A DNA stretch of 64,000 bases from positions 48,688 through 112,687 of the forward strand of contig NZ_ANHX01000062.1 in assembly GCF_000316035.1 (NCBI RefSeq). Direction: 5' to 3'. Below, piece after piece: positions 17,113 to 26,335 of the stretch (position 1 is the stretch's first letter; the number at the start of each line of letters is the position of its first letter). The position numbers and the translations under genes were made by a program. The notes beneath the pieces were generated by a model, which was not told the DNA's origin, made no database searches, and saw only the letters and a list, made by a program, of their open reading frames with translations. This stretch comes from Paenibacillus sp. PAMC 26794 (GTDB lineage Bacteria > Bacillota > Bacilli > Paenibacillales > Paenibacillaceae).

Positions 17113-17334
17113 ATGAATTCCCTCTTTTCTGTAGATATCATCTTGTCAACTTACCGTTATTTTAATACTTAATCCTATTGTTATATACCTTAAACGGCTC
17201 ACGCCATCTTAAACCGGATGTGACATCTTGTAAACGTTAATGTTCATTCGCTTAACCTCTCCAACTATGCACCAGACCACGGACAACACTTCCCCCACCG
17301 CTTTTCCTTTCCATATCATTACCTTAAATATCGC

Positions 17335-17357
17335 CAAAAAAGCCGCATTTGCGGCTT
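17335..17357 (-). terminator. intrinsic terminator closing the lanthipeptide operon
   Basis: On the minus strand GCCGCAAATGCGGC is followed by TTTTTT, about 20 bp beyond the S9 peptidase stop codon. It marks the end of the leftward operon that begins with the precursor at 24356. Confidence 0.85.
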
Positions 17358-17375
17358 CAACATCACGTATTTATC

Positions 17376-19133
17376 TTACGTGGATACTCTACTGTAGGTT
17401 AGAAAATCAACAGCCTTCTGCGCCCAGATTCGCTCCGAATAAGCCTCATGCGCCATATCCTGTACAATATGAAGCTCAATCCTGCCTACAGCTCCAGACA
17501 TTTGCTTGTTTTCCATGATGTTCAGATACAACCTCTCCGTCTGTTCTACGGGACACAGTTGATCAGCCTGACCGTGAATGAGTTGAATATCCACCTCACT
17601 GAGTCCGGATACATAAGCTATTGGGCTTCTATCCCGCAGGGCAGATTGATCATGCAAAAGCTCACCGATTTCAGTTTCCAAGAATGATTTCAGCTTCGCT
17701 CCTCCGCCTGCGTACAGTCCTTCCAGATCCGTAAACGGTGCACAGGCAACCACAGTACTCCATAACGCCGGACTTTTACCTGCTACCAGCAATGCAAGAT
17801 AAGCCCCATAGCTCACCCCATAGAGAGATACGTGTGAATAGGAAGATAACATCTGCTCCCGTATGAACTGGATGACATCTGCATCTACGCCGCCCCAGTC
17901 GTTCTGAATGCGTATCCTGTAATCTGTACCGAACCCCGAACTGCCGGGATAGTTCAGCCCGATAACCCGCACTCCTGCCTGATATAATCCGCTGATGACC
18001 GGACTAAAGCTGTCAAACAGGCAATTATGAGGCCCGCCATGAAGATAGATGACCACCTGTTCTGCGCCCTCTGGGTGCATGTCCATGTACGGAATCTTTT
18101 CATGTCCATAACGAACCCATCCATAGATTACACCGGGTTCCTTGTCAGGATGGTTGCCAATCCTCTCATCTCGCTCAACCGGGAAACGGGTAATCGTACG
18201 CGTTTGTTCCGAAAACCGGTATATCCCCGGCACCGGAGGACATATGATAGATTCATATTTTCCGATCAATCCCTGCTTGTCCCTGCTCAGGACAGCCTGT
18301 GTCAAGATTCCCGGATAATCATACAGCTCATACCTCTTCTCTCTGTCCAATGTATATTGAACATATTGCCACCTGCCGCAGGTTATCCCTTCGCAGAGGA
18401 CTAGCTGTTGATGTGGATCGAGTTGCATTCTAATCAGTTCAGAAAAAGGTTGGCTTTCTGTTGAACATTCATGCACCCGATCCTCTCCCTGCCTGATCCA
18501 TCCAGGCTGGAAGCCATCTTCCACAGGAATAGAAACGGCTATCAGATCCCCCTTCTTATCCATCACAGGGTAGGCGTACTCCGTGTAGGGTATTTCGGAT
18601 GATGGAAGGATATCTTCGGAATATGAATACACTCTTCCGAATCCACCAACGTTTACACCAACCTCTCGTGTTGATGCAGACCAGAATACAAATTGCGGGT
18701 TGTCCAGATCAGGAGTAACCCATCGCGCCTCATCCTTCTCGGGATCGTAAAGACCTATACGGACAGCTCCTGAACGATGTCTAATGGAAAATAGCAGAAT
18801 TAATTGCCCCTCTTGCCAAGCGGCCTGCATCACAGGAAATGGAAACTTCACAAACAGGGTCTGAATCAGCCTTGCTTGCTCCTCATCCTCGTATAGATGA
18901 AGCCATTTCCCCACCTTGTCCTGTGTAATCACCAGAACCTGGTTACTGCCTATAAACTGAATATGCTGCGTATGCTGCTCTGACTCTGTCCCATGTTCAG
19001 AAAGGCTCTGCCGACTATCAATCCGGCCTGTATCATCAAGACTGCACCATTCACATGTATTGTCATCATAGCCCAAGAGCATACTCGTTCGTTCCTTATT
19101 AACACTCATTCGTGTCAAGAATGGATAGCCCAA
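17376..19133 (-). CDS. S9 (prolyl oligopeptidase-type) serine peptidase, candidate leader protease
   Basis: 585 residues: a beta-propeller-like N-terminal half (about 1-320) and a C-terminal alpha/beta hydrolase with S441 in GVSYGAY, D524 in HGQADQ and H562 in DMAHEAY. The oxyanion segment is YLHGGPH. The start is TTG 19133, with AGGAGG eight bases upstream, overlapping the TPR gene by 19 bp. As last gene of the lanthipeptide operon it probably removes the leader; a prolyl oligopeptidase (FlaP) does this for the class III peptide flavipeptin. The precursor here has no proline, so specificity must differ. There is no signal peptide, so it is cytoplasmic. Confidence 0.88.
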   Translation of the reverse strand: MGYPFLTRMSVNKERTSMLLGYDDNTCEWCSLDDTGRIDSRQSLSEHGTESEQHTQHIQFIGSNQVLVITQDKVGKWLHLYEDEEQARLIQTLFVKFPFPVMQAAWQEGQLILLFSIRHRSGAVRIGLYDPEKDEARWVTPDLDNPQFVFWSASTREVGVNVGGFGRVYSYSEDILPSSEIPYTEYAYPVMDKKGDLIAVSIPVEDGFQPGWIRQGEDRVHECSTESQPFSELIRMQLDPHQQLVLCEGITCGRWQYVQYTLDREKRYELYDYPGILTQAVLSRDKQGLIGKYESIICPPVPGIYRFSEQTRTITRFPVERDERIGNHPDKEPGVIYGWVRYGHEKIPYMDMHPEGAEQVVIYLHGGPHNCLFDSFSPVISGLYQAGVRVIGLNYPGSSGFGTDYRIRIQNDWGGVDADVIQFIREQMLSSYSHVSLYGVSYGAYLALLVAGKSPALWSTVVACAPFTDLEGLYAGGGAKLKSFLETEIGELLHDQSALRDRSPIAYVSGLSEVDIQLIHGQADQLCPVEQTERLYLNIMENKQMSGAVGRIELHIVQDMAHEAYSERIWAQKAVDFLTYSRVST

Positions 19134-20581
19134 CCGGATTTCCTCCTCTCATTCCAGTGTTTTAACTGCTCCCATCCCTCCAACTGCGATTCCAGTTTAT
19201 CAATATACTGGTCCTGCGTGTATGCATCTAGGGGCGTAACGGTCCCCAGTCTGCCTAATGTTTCCCGAATCAATCTGATCTGCGGCAGACTGGCAACCGG
19301 CAGCCCCATCATCAATAGACGGTACACCCGGGATGCCCGTTCCTCTGATCCTTGAGTAATCAGCGCGCCAGCGATTTCCACGGCACGACCAAGCAGCTTG
19401 GAATGGATAGTGTTTGTCTTCATGCGTAACAATTGAATCAATAGTTCATATTCCTGCTCCTGCTCACCAAGCTGTTGATGCAGTACCATTTTTAATTGCA
19501 GTACATGCCCCAGCCAATCTACATACGCATCAACACATAACTTCTCCGCAGCCAGCAACGTCCTATCTGCCTCTGCATAGTGACCTGCCCGGAGCTGCAA
19601 GCCCGCAATGTTTAGTAGTGTCTGAATCTGAAAAACTCGCTTATCCGGTCCATCAGGAAGCTGGCGTATACGCTGACCCGCCTGTTGCTCCAACGTAATT
19701 GCGCGTTCTACATTGCCCTCCTGCATCTCAATTAATGCTTCACCATTATCAAGTGCAGCCCATTTCCCAATACGATACGTTTCAGTTAGCTCTTCTTGGG
19801 CAATGATTTCACGAGCTTTCGAATAACAGTGTCGTGCTTCAGCATAATGCTTCCCGTTTTTGGTCAACAGCTGACCCAACTCAAACCAGAGTACTGCCTG
19901 TTGTGTTGCCGACAAACGTTGAAATAACGAATTATGGTCGAAAAAATGAAAACAGGACCTGTAGCGGGCCGAATCAGCCGATTTGGATAACAAAACCCAG
20001 GCCAGCCTATTGTAAAGCGCCAATGCTGCCTCTTTTTCCTTCCCTTTATCCTTGTTTACCATTTGTAGATGTTCTTCCAACAAACGTCGGGTCTGATCAG
20101 GTGTATCCCTGACAAGGGATACCGGAAGTTTGGGTATGTCCTCAGGATTACTAGCCATGGTTGGATATCGATGAAAAAAAAGCACTACACTTACTCCCCT
20201 TAGCTTCTGTCGATACAGGATATAGTGGATGGCTCCCAGATCCGCAGGGTGAAGGTAGGAAGATACTTCAACCAGAACCCATTTCCGATTACCAGGCGTC
20301 CACCCTGATCTTTGGAATCTCAATAACGCATTTTTACATGCCACAAGATCATCTATTGGCTGAAATGGATTTAGTTGATAGATCAGCGGGAGAGTAGCAT
20401 ACGGATCACCAACCACGATTTGTATAACCTTATCCTGCCAATGCGTTCTCAGTTTGTGAATTTCATGCTTCACCGCATCGGATGTTCCTTCAACGACAAA
20501 CAATCCAGGTTCATGACTCACACGAAACCATTTACTTCTCAGATCATGATAATCCGTACTTTCCAGTGAGACAGGCATCAT
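19115..20581 (-). CDS. TPR-repeat protein of the lanthipeptide operon
   Basis: 488 residues. Residues 1-170 look like a degenerate alpha/beta domain (GLFVVEGTSDAVKHEI, then VIQIVVGDPYATLPLIYQL) with no clear Walker motif. From about 185 onward helical TPR-like repeats continue to the end. The start overlaps the upstream GNAT-like gene by ATGA and its stop overlaps the peptidase. A scaffold, regulatory or immunity role is possible; the sequence does not decide. I do not recognise a specific family. Confidence 0.7.
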   Translation of the reverse strand: MMPVSLESTDYHDLRSKWFRVSHEPGLFVVEGTSDAVKHEIHKLRTHWQDKVIQIVVGDPYATLPLIYQLNPFQPIDDLVACKNALLRFQRSGWTPGNRKWVLVEVSSYLHPADLGAIHYILYRQKLRGVSVVLFFHRYPTMASNPEDIPKLPVSLVRDTPDQTRRLLEEHLQMVNKDKGKEKEAALALYNRLAWVLLSKSADSARYRSCFHFFDHNSLFQRLSATQQAVLWFELGQLLTKNGKHYAEARHCYSKAREIIAQEELTETYRIGKWAALDNGEALIEMQEGNVERAITLEQQAGQRIRQLPDGPDKRVFQIQTLLNIAGLQLRAGHYAEADRTLLAAEKLCVDAYVDWLGHVLQLKMVLHQQLGEQEQEYELLIQLLRMKTNTIHSKLLGRAVEIAGALITQGSEERASRVYRLLMMGLPVASLPQIRLIRETLGRLGTVTPLDAYTQDQYIDKLESQLEGWEQLKHWNERRKSGWAIHS

Positions 20582-21378
20582 GAAAGTTCACTCTCTTTCG
20601 TGATTCGGCATACGTGTATAAGTTCAGGCACCTGTTGTAAATTCAGCGCCGTCATCAATTGATAACTACCCCGGTTGTTTGCATCAAGTGCAGCTTTAAT
20701 CCGCTGATCCGGGTCTGAACTGCACCGATGGAGACCATATGCAGCAAGCCATCGGGCCCATCCTTGACGTTTCGCTTCTGGTATTGTGAATATATGAGCA
20801 AGGAGTACACTCCCAAACTCATCGCTTAACAAGCAGCCCCCAATCTTACTTCCCTCCAGTTCCACAAGCCCGGAACCTTTCAGCAACTTGCCATATACCC
20901 CCTGATAAATATCCCCGATAGCTTGACGAGCAGCTTCCCAACCTGGACAGGTAGGATCACTGGCCTGGAGCAAGTGTGCAAGGGAATCCTCCTGCCCCTC
21001 CGAAGACATCCAAACCGCGTCTTCATGTGGCATAGCCGGCACCGGAACGTCCTTCAACTTGCCGAAAAATCGATACCGATGGGCAAGAACGTCCGCCCGG
21101 TATCCAAGCTTCTCCCACGGAAATGAGGCAGGAGCAGTTGCATATAGAGAGGACCATGTGATTTTATCCAAAACGGATGACATCCGATCTTCCCAATAAG
21201 GATTGGAATGTGCTTCACTCCATAAATCCAAAGTATACTGCCCTTCACCCTGATCAATTACCATGAACGAAGATAGGTTTTCGTCGTTTCCAGGTTCAAC
21301 TGCATAATAGCGATCACCCGCCTTCCCCGATTCGTGCTGGCATTGCGGCAGGATATCAGATATGGATGTTAGCATCAT
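20578..21378 (-). CDS. GNAT-like protein of the lanthipeptide operon
   Basis: About 266 residues. The C-terminal half has a GNAT acetyl-CoA-binding pattern (LLAHIFTIPEAKRQGWARWLAAYGL), with a partial RxxGxA motif, then DANNRGSYQLMTALN. The N-terminal half is divergent. GGGAGGG eight bases before ATG 21378 decides the start; the frame is open to 21435 but lacks a site there. It overlaps the end of lanL by 23 bp. It might acylate the peptide N-terminus or a side chain, or confer self-protection (inference). Confidence 0.7.
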   Translation of the reverse strand: MMLTSISDILPQCQHESGKAGDRYYAVEPGNDENLSSFMVIDQGEGQYTLDLWSEAHSNPYWEDRMSSVLDKITWSSLYATAPASFPWEKLGYRADVLAHRYRFFGKLKDVPVPAMPHEDAVWMSSEGQEDSLAHLLQASDPTCPGWEAARQAIGDIYQGVYGKLLKGSGLVELEGSKIGGCLLSDEFGSVLLAHIFTIPEAKRQGWARWLAAYGLHRCSSDPDQRIKAALDANNRGSYQLMTALNLQQVPELIHVCRITKESELS

Positions 21379-24100
21379 ACGCTTTTCCCTCCCTGTTATA
21401 ATCGAAACCTGAATAAACCAGTGGTTCGGATGCAACAGACGGATAAAACCGGCGTAGCAGGAATGTATAGATCCCCATATAACCGGTCATATAATCCGGG
21501 GAGAAGGACTCCATGTCCTCCAGAGGCCACATCCACATGTCTTCCTGTGAATCACTTCGCAATACATACAAGCTCTGTGTATACTCCGCTAGTTTAGCTT
21601 CATATCTACCTGGGAACTTGCGGTTAGCCAAGAGTAGAAAATCTCCATTGCCTGCAATTCCGTGACACTGCCCAAAAGAAGCAAATACCGTTGCCTGTGC
21701 CACTGCATCCGCTGCTTGAAGTCCAAGTCTGGTACAGAGGGGATCTTGCAAAATATCAGCCGCTGCCATCAAAAATCGACCAATACCCGCCGATCCATTA
21801 CACCAATGTACCCAGAGTGTATCCGGTTTTTCGGGGGATGCAGGCCACAGGCTCACGCCATTCTGTCCTCCATGACTCGTACGATCGAGTGTATCTACAA
21901 TTCGCTTCACAGCAGAATAGTTCGCTTCCTTTCCTGTACGCTCCGCCAAGGCAAGCAGATAATATCCTATACCTGCGATGCCATGAGAGAACCCAAGGGA
22001 GTGGTGGCCTTTTTTGTCCGATTTATCTTTCACTTTCCACAAACTCAATGATTCATCTGTCTGCTCTTCTTGTTCCAAAATATAAACACCCAGTTCTTCT
22101 GCTCTTGCCAGAAGTTCAGGGCGGCCGCCAATACGGTATATTTCAAGCAGCATCAATCCCAACCCCGCCGCTCCATGACTAATATTGGTCTGTACTGGCT
22201 CATGCCGGGTGATTTCCAATGCCAGATCCTCTGCACGTCGAAGCAACGATGGATCATTTATTCGTTCAGCCGTCTCTGCCATTGCCCAGGGAACAGCGCC
22301 ATATCCAAAGTATAATGCTACAGGTGTCTCATCTGGAACGTAAGGGTGATTCGTCAAAATCCATTCCAATACTTCACGTGCATATTGATGGTATTGTCTG
22401 TTTTGTGTAATCTGACCAAGCTGATTAAAACCAAAGATCATCCCTGTCCAGCCAAAGTTGAAATTCGCCGCATGAAACATCTTGCTCATGCTGTTTTCCG
22501 GGAACAGTTGCAAGGGGCTATTAAAATCAAGAGAAGTATACAGTGTGTTTACCATACGCTCGGCCTGACGGAGTACTTCTTCTGGCTCCATATTGCATTC
22601 ATCCTTCTCTATTACATCCCTGCTTCCTCCTGAATTGACCTCTTGTTGTTCCAGCAATGCAACCAGTGTTTCACGAATTTCTGATAACTCCACATGTCCG
22701 CCTGACATGATCTCGATGCCCAGACTCCCCAAGCCACGAAGCTGTGTATTACTCTGATGATCCAGATAAGCCTGTGCAGCTTCCAGATGGGATTGCTGGT
22801 ATTTCAGATAGGGGTCGATGGATGAAGCCATGTAATAGAAGACACCTCCCAGTGCATACAGATCATCCGCATAACTGGATCGCCTGCTGTGCTCACGTCC
22901 CCGTGGCACATAGCCCGGAGTATGACCGGTCAATGGATCGGCCTGACCCTCATCACTTCTGACATAAGCCAGTTCAAGATCAATCAGGCGTACACTTCCG
23001 TCCGTCAGCACAACAATATTGTTGGGCGTCAGATCATTGATCACAATTCCTTTATCGTGACATTGCTGCACCATATCGATAATATGTATACCCATCCGAT
23101 GCATATCCGCCCGGTTGTAATCTGCGGCTACATGTCTGCGATGGATATATTCACGCAAGCTGATGCTTTCAAAATACTCCAGGATCAGATAGCGGTTATT
23201 TTCAGTACTAAACAGATCAAGCGGCCTTGGGGTAACCCCCGTATCCTTCATCAGATCAAGCACGCGATATTCATTATCCAGATAGTTATGAGCAGACCGC
23301 CCACCACCGTCTACACGCATGCGGTAGACCGCTTCTTTCATGACAGCCTGTTCATAGGATGTGCCAGTGATGAGAAATACTCCCCCCTTACCGGACTTCT
23401 TGAGTACACGTCTCACACGAATATTTCGTATACCAAACTCATTGTTATTGGAATCGGTATGACGAGAATCAGCCCGATTCTTCTCCATCGCCTGAACCCC
23501 CAGTAACTCCTCAGGTTCATTCACCCACTCCGGTTTATACCTGCCAGGTGTTCTTCGATCCTCCTCCAGCTTACCTTCTGGATTCTGGATGGCATACACT
23601 TTTGCACCCGAGTACCGGTCATAGTAGAAACGATCAGTGAATGCACCATAACGATAAAATACACACTGGCTACCGAGGTATGCCCAATCTGTCGGGATAG
23701 CTGGTCCTTTCAGATCGCTTGTACATGAATGCATTAGCTCAAGTAACTTCAAGAATTGCTCTTCGTCTCGTGCGTAGATGGTGACACATTTCCCCGTCTG
23801 AGGGAGAGGTATGGAACCGTTAGATGTTTCAATCAGTTTCAGCCCGCTGCTCACTACTTTCCATTGCACATCATTTTCTGTTAGCACTGGTGCAATGCGT
23901 CGCAGCAATTCAGCTCCTTCCACAGGGATAACCGATAAATGGATTTTCCAGCCTTGTGCGGGAAGCCTTAATTCTTCCGGTCTAAAACAAATCCAATGGC
24001 CGTCATTCGACCATTGGATGGATTGGGGAAGTTCCCGGATTATATGTTCCAAAGCGTTCTCAAAGGCGTCCTTCTTGGGGGTTACGCTTGCGAATTTCAA
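21356..24100 (-). CDS. lanL: class IV lanthipeptide synthetase (LanL type)
   Basis: 914 residues in three parts: N-terminal lyase-like region (about 1-215), Ser/Thr-kinase-like domain (about 225-490; D356 in INDLTPNN, D374 in LIDLE), and LanC-like cyclase (about 505-890). The cyclase keeps C767 (HWCNGSAG), C812 and H813 (GQCHGIAG), the zinc triad of class IV enzymes that class III LanKC lacks. It phosphorylates and eliminates Ser/Thr of the precursor and forms thioether rings with Cys. The start is TTG 24100, with AGGAG nine bases upstream. The 45-aa precursor gene lies 118 bp upstream. Some family predictors may label it class III. Confidence 0.93.
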   Translation of the reverse strand: MKFASVTPKKDAFENALEHIIRELPQSIQWSNDGHWICFRPEELRLPAQGWKIHLSVIPVEGAELLRRIAPVLTENDVQWKVVSSGLKLIETSNGSIPLPQTGKCVTIYARDEEQFLKLLELMHSCTSDLKGPAIPTDWAYLGSQCVFYRYGAFTDRFYYDRYSGAKVYAIQNPEGKLEEDRRTPGRYKPEWVNEPEELLGVQAMEKNRADSRHTDSNNNEFGIRNIRVRRVLKKSGKGGVFLITGTSYEQAVMKEAVYRMRVDGGGRSAHNYLDNEYRVLDLMKDTGVTPRPLDLFSTENNRYLILEYFESISLREYIHRRHVAADYNRADMHRMGIHIIDMVQQCHDKGIVINDLTPNNIVVLTDGSVRLIDLELAYVRSDEGQADPLTGHTPGYVPRGREHSRRSSYADDLYALGGVFYYMASSIDPYLKYQQSHLEAAQAYLDHQSNTQLRGLGSLGIEIMSGGHVELSEIRETLVALLEQQEVNSGGSRDVIEKDECNMEPEEVLRQAERMVNTLYTSLDFNSPLQLFPENSMSKMFHAANFNFGWTGMIFGFNQLGQITQNRQYHQYAREVLEWILTNHPYVPDETPVALYFGYGAVPWAMAETAERINDPSLLRRAEDLALEITRHEPVQTNISHGAAGLGLMLLEIYRIGGRPELLARAEELGVYILEQEEQTDESLSLWKVKDKSDKKGHHSLGFSHGIAGIGYYLLALAERTGKEANYSAVKRIVDTLDRTSHGGQNGVSLWPASPEKPDTLWVHWCNGSAGIGRFLMAAADILQDPLCTRLGLQAADAVAQATVFASFGQCHGIAGNGDFLLLANRKFPGRYEAKLAEYTQSLYVLRSDSQEDMWMWPLEDMESFSPDYMTGYMGIYTFLLRRFYPSVASEPLVYSGFDYNREGKAYDANIHI

Positions 24101-24218
24101 TGAGAATCACTCCTTTTTGAATAAAATAAGAGGGGGAGGTACAATTATTTTAGTAATGCGCGAAAATCAAAGACTTATCTTTCAAATGATTCAGTGAATA
24201 GAGCATATAAAGAAGTTC

Positions 24219-24356
24219 CTAGCTCTCGACAACGATCGTGGTTGAGCTAGTCCAGCTGCACACTGTACACAAGCTTGTTTCCTCAAACATGTTGTTATCC
24301 TCTTCAACCTCTAGTGCCATCAAATCCTGTACAGATAAAATTTCCTTGTTTTCCAT
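24219..24356 (-). CDS. lanA: lanthipeptide precursor peptide
   Basis: 45 residues. The leader (MENKEILSVQDLMALEVEE and an acidic stretch) carries the I/L-x-x-x-Q-x-L/M pattern known from class III/IV leaders. The core ends SLCTVCSWTSSTTIVVES: two Cys (30 and 33) and seven Ser/Thr, enough for two (methyl)lanthionine or labionin-type rings plus dehydrated residues. GGGAGGT lies about nine bases before the ATG. It is located directly ahead of lanL on the same strand. The Asn-Asn-Met-Phe region (21-24) is a plausible leader/core border, but the cleavage site is not determined. Confidence 0.88.
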   Translation of the reverse strand: MENKEILSVQDLMALEVEEDNNMFEETSLCTVCSWTSSTTIVVES

Positions 24357-24541
24357 GATATATTACCTCCCATTTGTCTCCCCCTCTTATAAACCAAATT
24401 CTACATAAAATTTGATATTCCTTCTTTTTAATTGAATTATTTTACATAAATTATTCATTAAACCCATTTATTTCGCCTGATCATGTCAAATTATTGATTC
24501 CTCGGACTAAAAAGAGGCACAATATGACATCAAATTCCAGA

Positions 24542-25813
24542 CTACATCGAGGTCGTTTGTTGCCGGGTACGCTTGCTCCGTTCTTCACGGAAAGGTCGGA
24601 CAAATAGGCTTGCCATGCCCATACAAATAACAAATGTACCAATCCCCATGTACACCCATGAAGGATTGTACGTTTCAATGAACCACCCTCCCAGTAACAA
24701 CCCAAGCGGATTACTAATGCCACTCATCAAGACACCCATACTGTTCATGACACGTCCTCTCTTTTCTTCCGGGGTGGATAAAAGAATGGAAGTCACCAGC
24801 GGTACATTCACAAGAGCAAGTCCCATCATCAACAAAAATGAACACGCAATTGCAATATACAGGTTAGGAAACATCGGCATGAGCAGCAAGCTTGTGCCTG
24901 AGATGAGGTAACTGATCAAAAACCAGTGAGCGAGTGAGAGTCGTTTGGCATATTTGCCACTGAGCAGAGAGCCTGCAATACTGCCAGCGGCAAAGGCTGA
25001 CTGAAGCAGACCGTAGCCTTGTGGTCCGGCTTGCAGCACCATATTGGCAAAAATCGGCGTAAAAATGTGCAGTGGCGCACCTGCAAAATTGATAATGGCT
25101 CCAAAGATAATGCAGCAGGCCAAAATTTTACGGGAGAACAGGAATGTAATTCCCTGCATGCTATCTTTGACAAAACCAGAGACTCCTTTTTGTTTCACTA
25201 CTTTGGTTACAGGGATGCGGATAAAGAAAATGGATATGGCGGATAGCAGAAACGTAACTGCATAGATGAACAGGATGGACTGAACGGAGATGAACGCGAT
25301 CAATATGCCCCCCATGGCGTATCCAAGTAATTCAATCGTTTTGGAGGATGAGTTCAGTAGTGCATGGGCTGGAGCTAATTGTTTTGCAGGTTCTGGCAAA
25401 ATCGCGGGGATGACTGTCTGGGTTGCCGGATTGAACAAAAAACCAAGGATTGCAATGAGCAGATTGGCTGCGTATATATGCCACGGAAGCATGGATCCTG
25501 TCATGAACAAAAGAGCCAATATGCAAGCTACGCCTGCGCGCAATATATCTGTCCAGATCAAAAGTTGCTTTTTGGGAAGACGATCACTGATCGTCGCCAG
25601 GGGAATGCCCAGAAATGCATAGATCAAGTATGGCAACATCGGAATCAGTGCGGCAGCAAGTGCCGACTCCGTTAATTGGAGAATGTACCACATCGTCGCC
25701 ATAGAAAATAAAATCTGACCTGCGCCAGAAATCAATCTACCAACAAGAAGCACAACAAAAGAAGGAAGGCGCAAAACCGCTCGATAGCTGTCGCCGCGGA
25801 TTTCATTTTTCAT
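24542..25813 (-). CDS. MFS transporter (drug-efflux type)
   Basis: About 423 residues with roughly 12 hydrophobic segments, GRLISGAGQILFSMATMWYI in the first helix pair and DRLPKKQLLIWTD after TM2, the MFS signature loop. It resembles macrolide or multidrug MFS exporters. The start ATG 25813 overlaps the upstream repressor gene by 11 bp; an open frame extends to 25864 but lies within that gene. It is transcribed toward the lanthipeptide operon 186 bp downstream, so export of the lanthipeptide is possible but unproven. Confidence 0.85.
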   Translation of the reverse strand: MKNEIRGDSYRAVLRLPSFVVLLVGRLISGAGQILFSMATMWYILQLTESALAAALIPMLPYLIYAFLGIPLATISDRLPKKQLLIWTDILRAGVACILALLFMTGSMLPWHIYAANLLIAILGFLFNPATQTVIPAILPEPAKQLAPAHALLNSSSKTIELLGYAMGGILIAFISVQSILFIYAVTFLLSAISIFFIRIPVTKVVKQKGVSGFVKDSMQGITFLFSRKILACCIIFGAIINFAGAPLHIFTPIFANMVLQAGPQGYGLLQSAFAAGSIAGSLLSGKYAKRLSLAHWFLISYLISGTSLLLMPMFPNLYIAIACSFLLMMGLALVNVPLVTSILLSTPEEKRGRVMNSMGVLMSGISNPLGLLLGGWFIETYNPSWVYMGIGTFVICMGMASLFVRPFREERSKRTRQQTTSM

Positions 25814-26180
25814 CTTTTTCACGCACCTCTCCCTCGTACGTAACAGATTCACCATCATTAACATGATGCAGACGCGTAACCAAACCTGAATCTCGAATCG
25901 TCTGTTGTATCTTGGCTTTTACCCGTTCCAGTTCAGCCGTATACTCGCGTATCTCGTTCAATAAGGTCTGATGGGTTCGGATGCCTTCCCTAATCAACAT
26001 TGCAGTCGCATCAGAACGGTTTTTGGCTAATTCAAGAAATACTAGCTGATCAATGATATCAATCTCTTCCTGACTTAATCGAACGGAAACAACTCCCTTG
26101 GCTCCCGAAAGGTTTTTGTTCGCCTGCTCCACAGATCGTTCCACCATCTGGTTAAACTGAGCTTTCTGGTCATTGTACAT
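25803..26180 (-). CDS. ribbon-helix-helix-like repressor
   Basis: About 125 residues. VVSVRLSQEEIDIIDQLVFLEL followed by NRSDATAMLIREGI is the beta-strand/helix/helix arrangement of RHH (CopG/MetJ-type) DNA-binding proteins. The C-terminal part is a coiled-coil helix. GGAGG lies about eight bases from the Met at 26180; a GTG at 26201 and other Met codons are alternatives. Directly upstream are repeated TTTACA/TGTAAA motifs around its promoter, fitting autoregulation together with the MFS gene. Confidence 0.75.
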   Translation of the reverse strand: MYNDQKAQFNQMVERSVEQANKNLSGAKGVVSVRLSQEEIDIIDQLVFLELAKNRSDATAMLIREGIRTHQTLLNEIREYTAELERVKAKIQQTIRDSGLVTRLHHVNDGESVTYEGEVREKDEK

Positions 26181-26220
26181 ATTCATTTCCTCCATTCTCA
26201 CGAGTGTATGCGTATATCGT

Positions 26221-26280
26221 AATTTGTAAATTGTAAATTGGTTTTAATTTACATTATACCTGTAAATAAATGGTTGTAAA
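26221..26280 (-). promoter_or_regulatory. promoter and operator repeats of the RHH-MFS operon
   Basis: On the minus strand TTTACA (26280-26275), a 16-bp spacer and TATAAT (26258-26253) form a near-consensus sigma-A promoter. TTTACA-type half-sites recur in both orientations across and downstream of the -10 (TGTAAATA at 26261, AATTTACA at 26246, and TTGTAAATTG twice at 26223-26240). This clustered pattern suits cooperative RHH binding. Confidence 0.75.
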
Positions 26281-26281
26281 G

Positions 26282-26308
26282 CAAAAAACCTTTGGATATC
26301 CAAAGGTT
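26282..26308 (-). terminator. intrinsic terminator of the GNAT gene
   Basis: On the minus strand the 22-bp perfect palindrome AACCTTTGGATATCCAAAGG plus TT is followed by TTTT, 28 bp beyond the acetyltransferase stop codon. Confidence 0.85.
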
Positions 26309-26335
26309 CGCCGAATATGTTATTTAACTAGTTCA

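Noticed and set aside
22889..23506. 205-codon plus-strand frame inside lanL
   Set aside because: Antisense to the kinase domain, no ribosome binding site and no family similarity.
21356..24100. Class III (LanKC) assignment for the lanthipeptide synthetase
   Set aside because: The zinc ligands Cys767, Cys812 and His813 are present, which fits class IV; the leader motif alone does not separate the classes.
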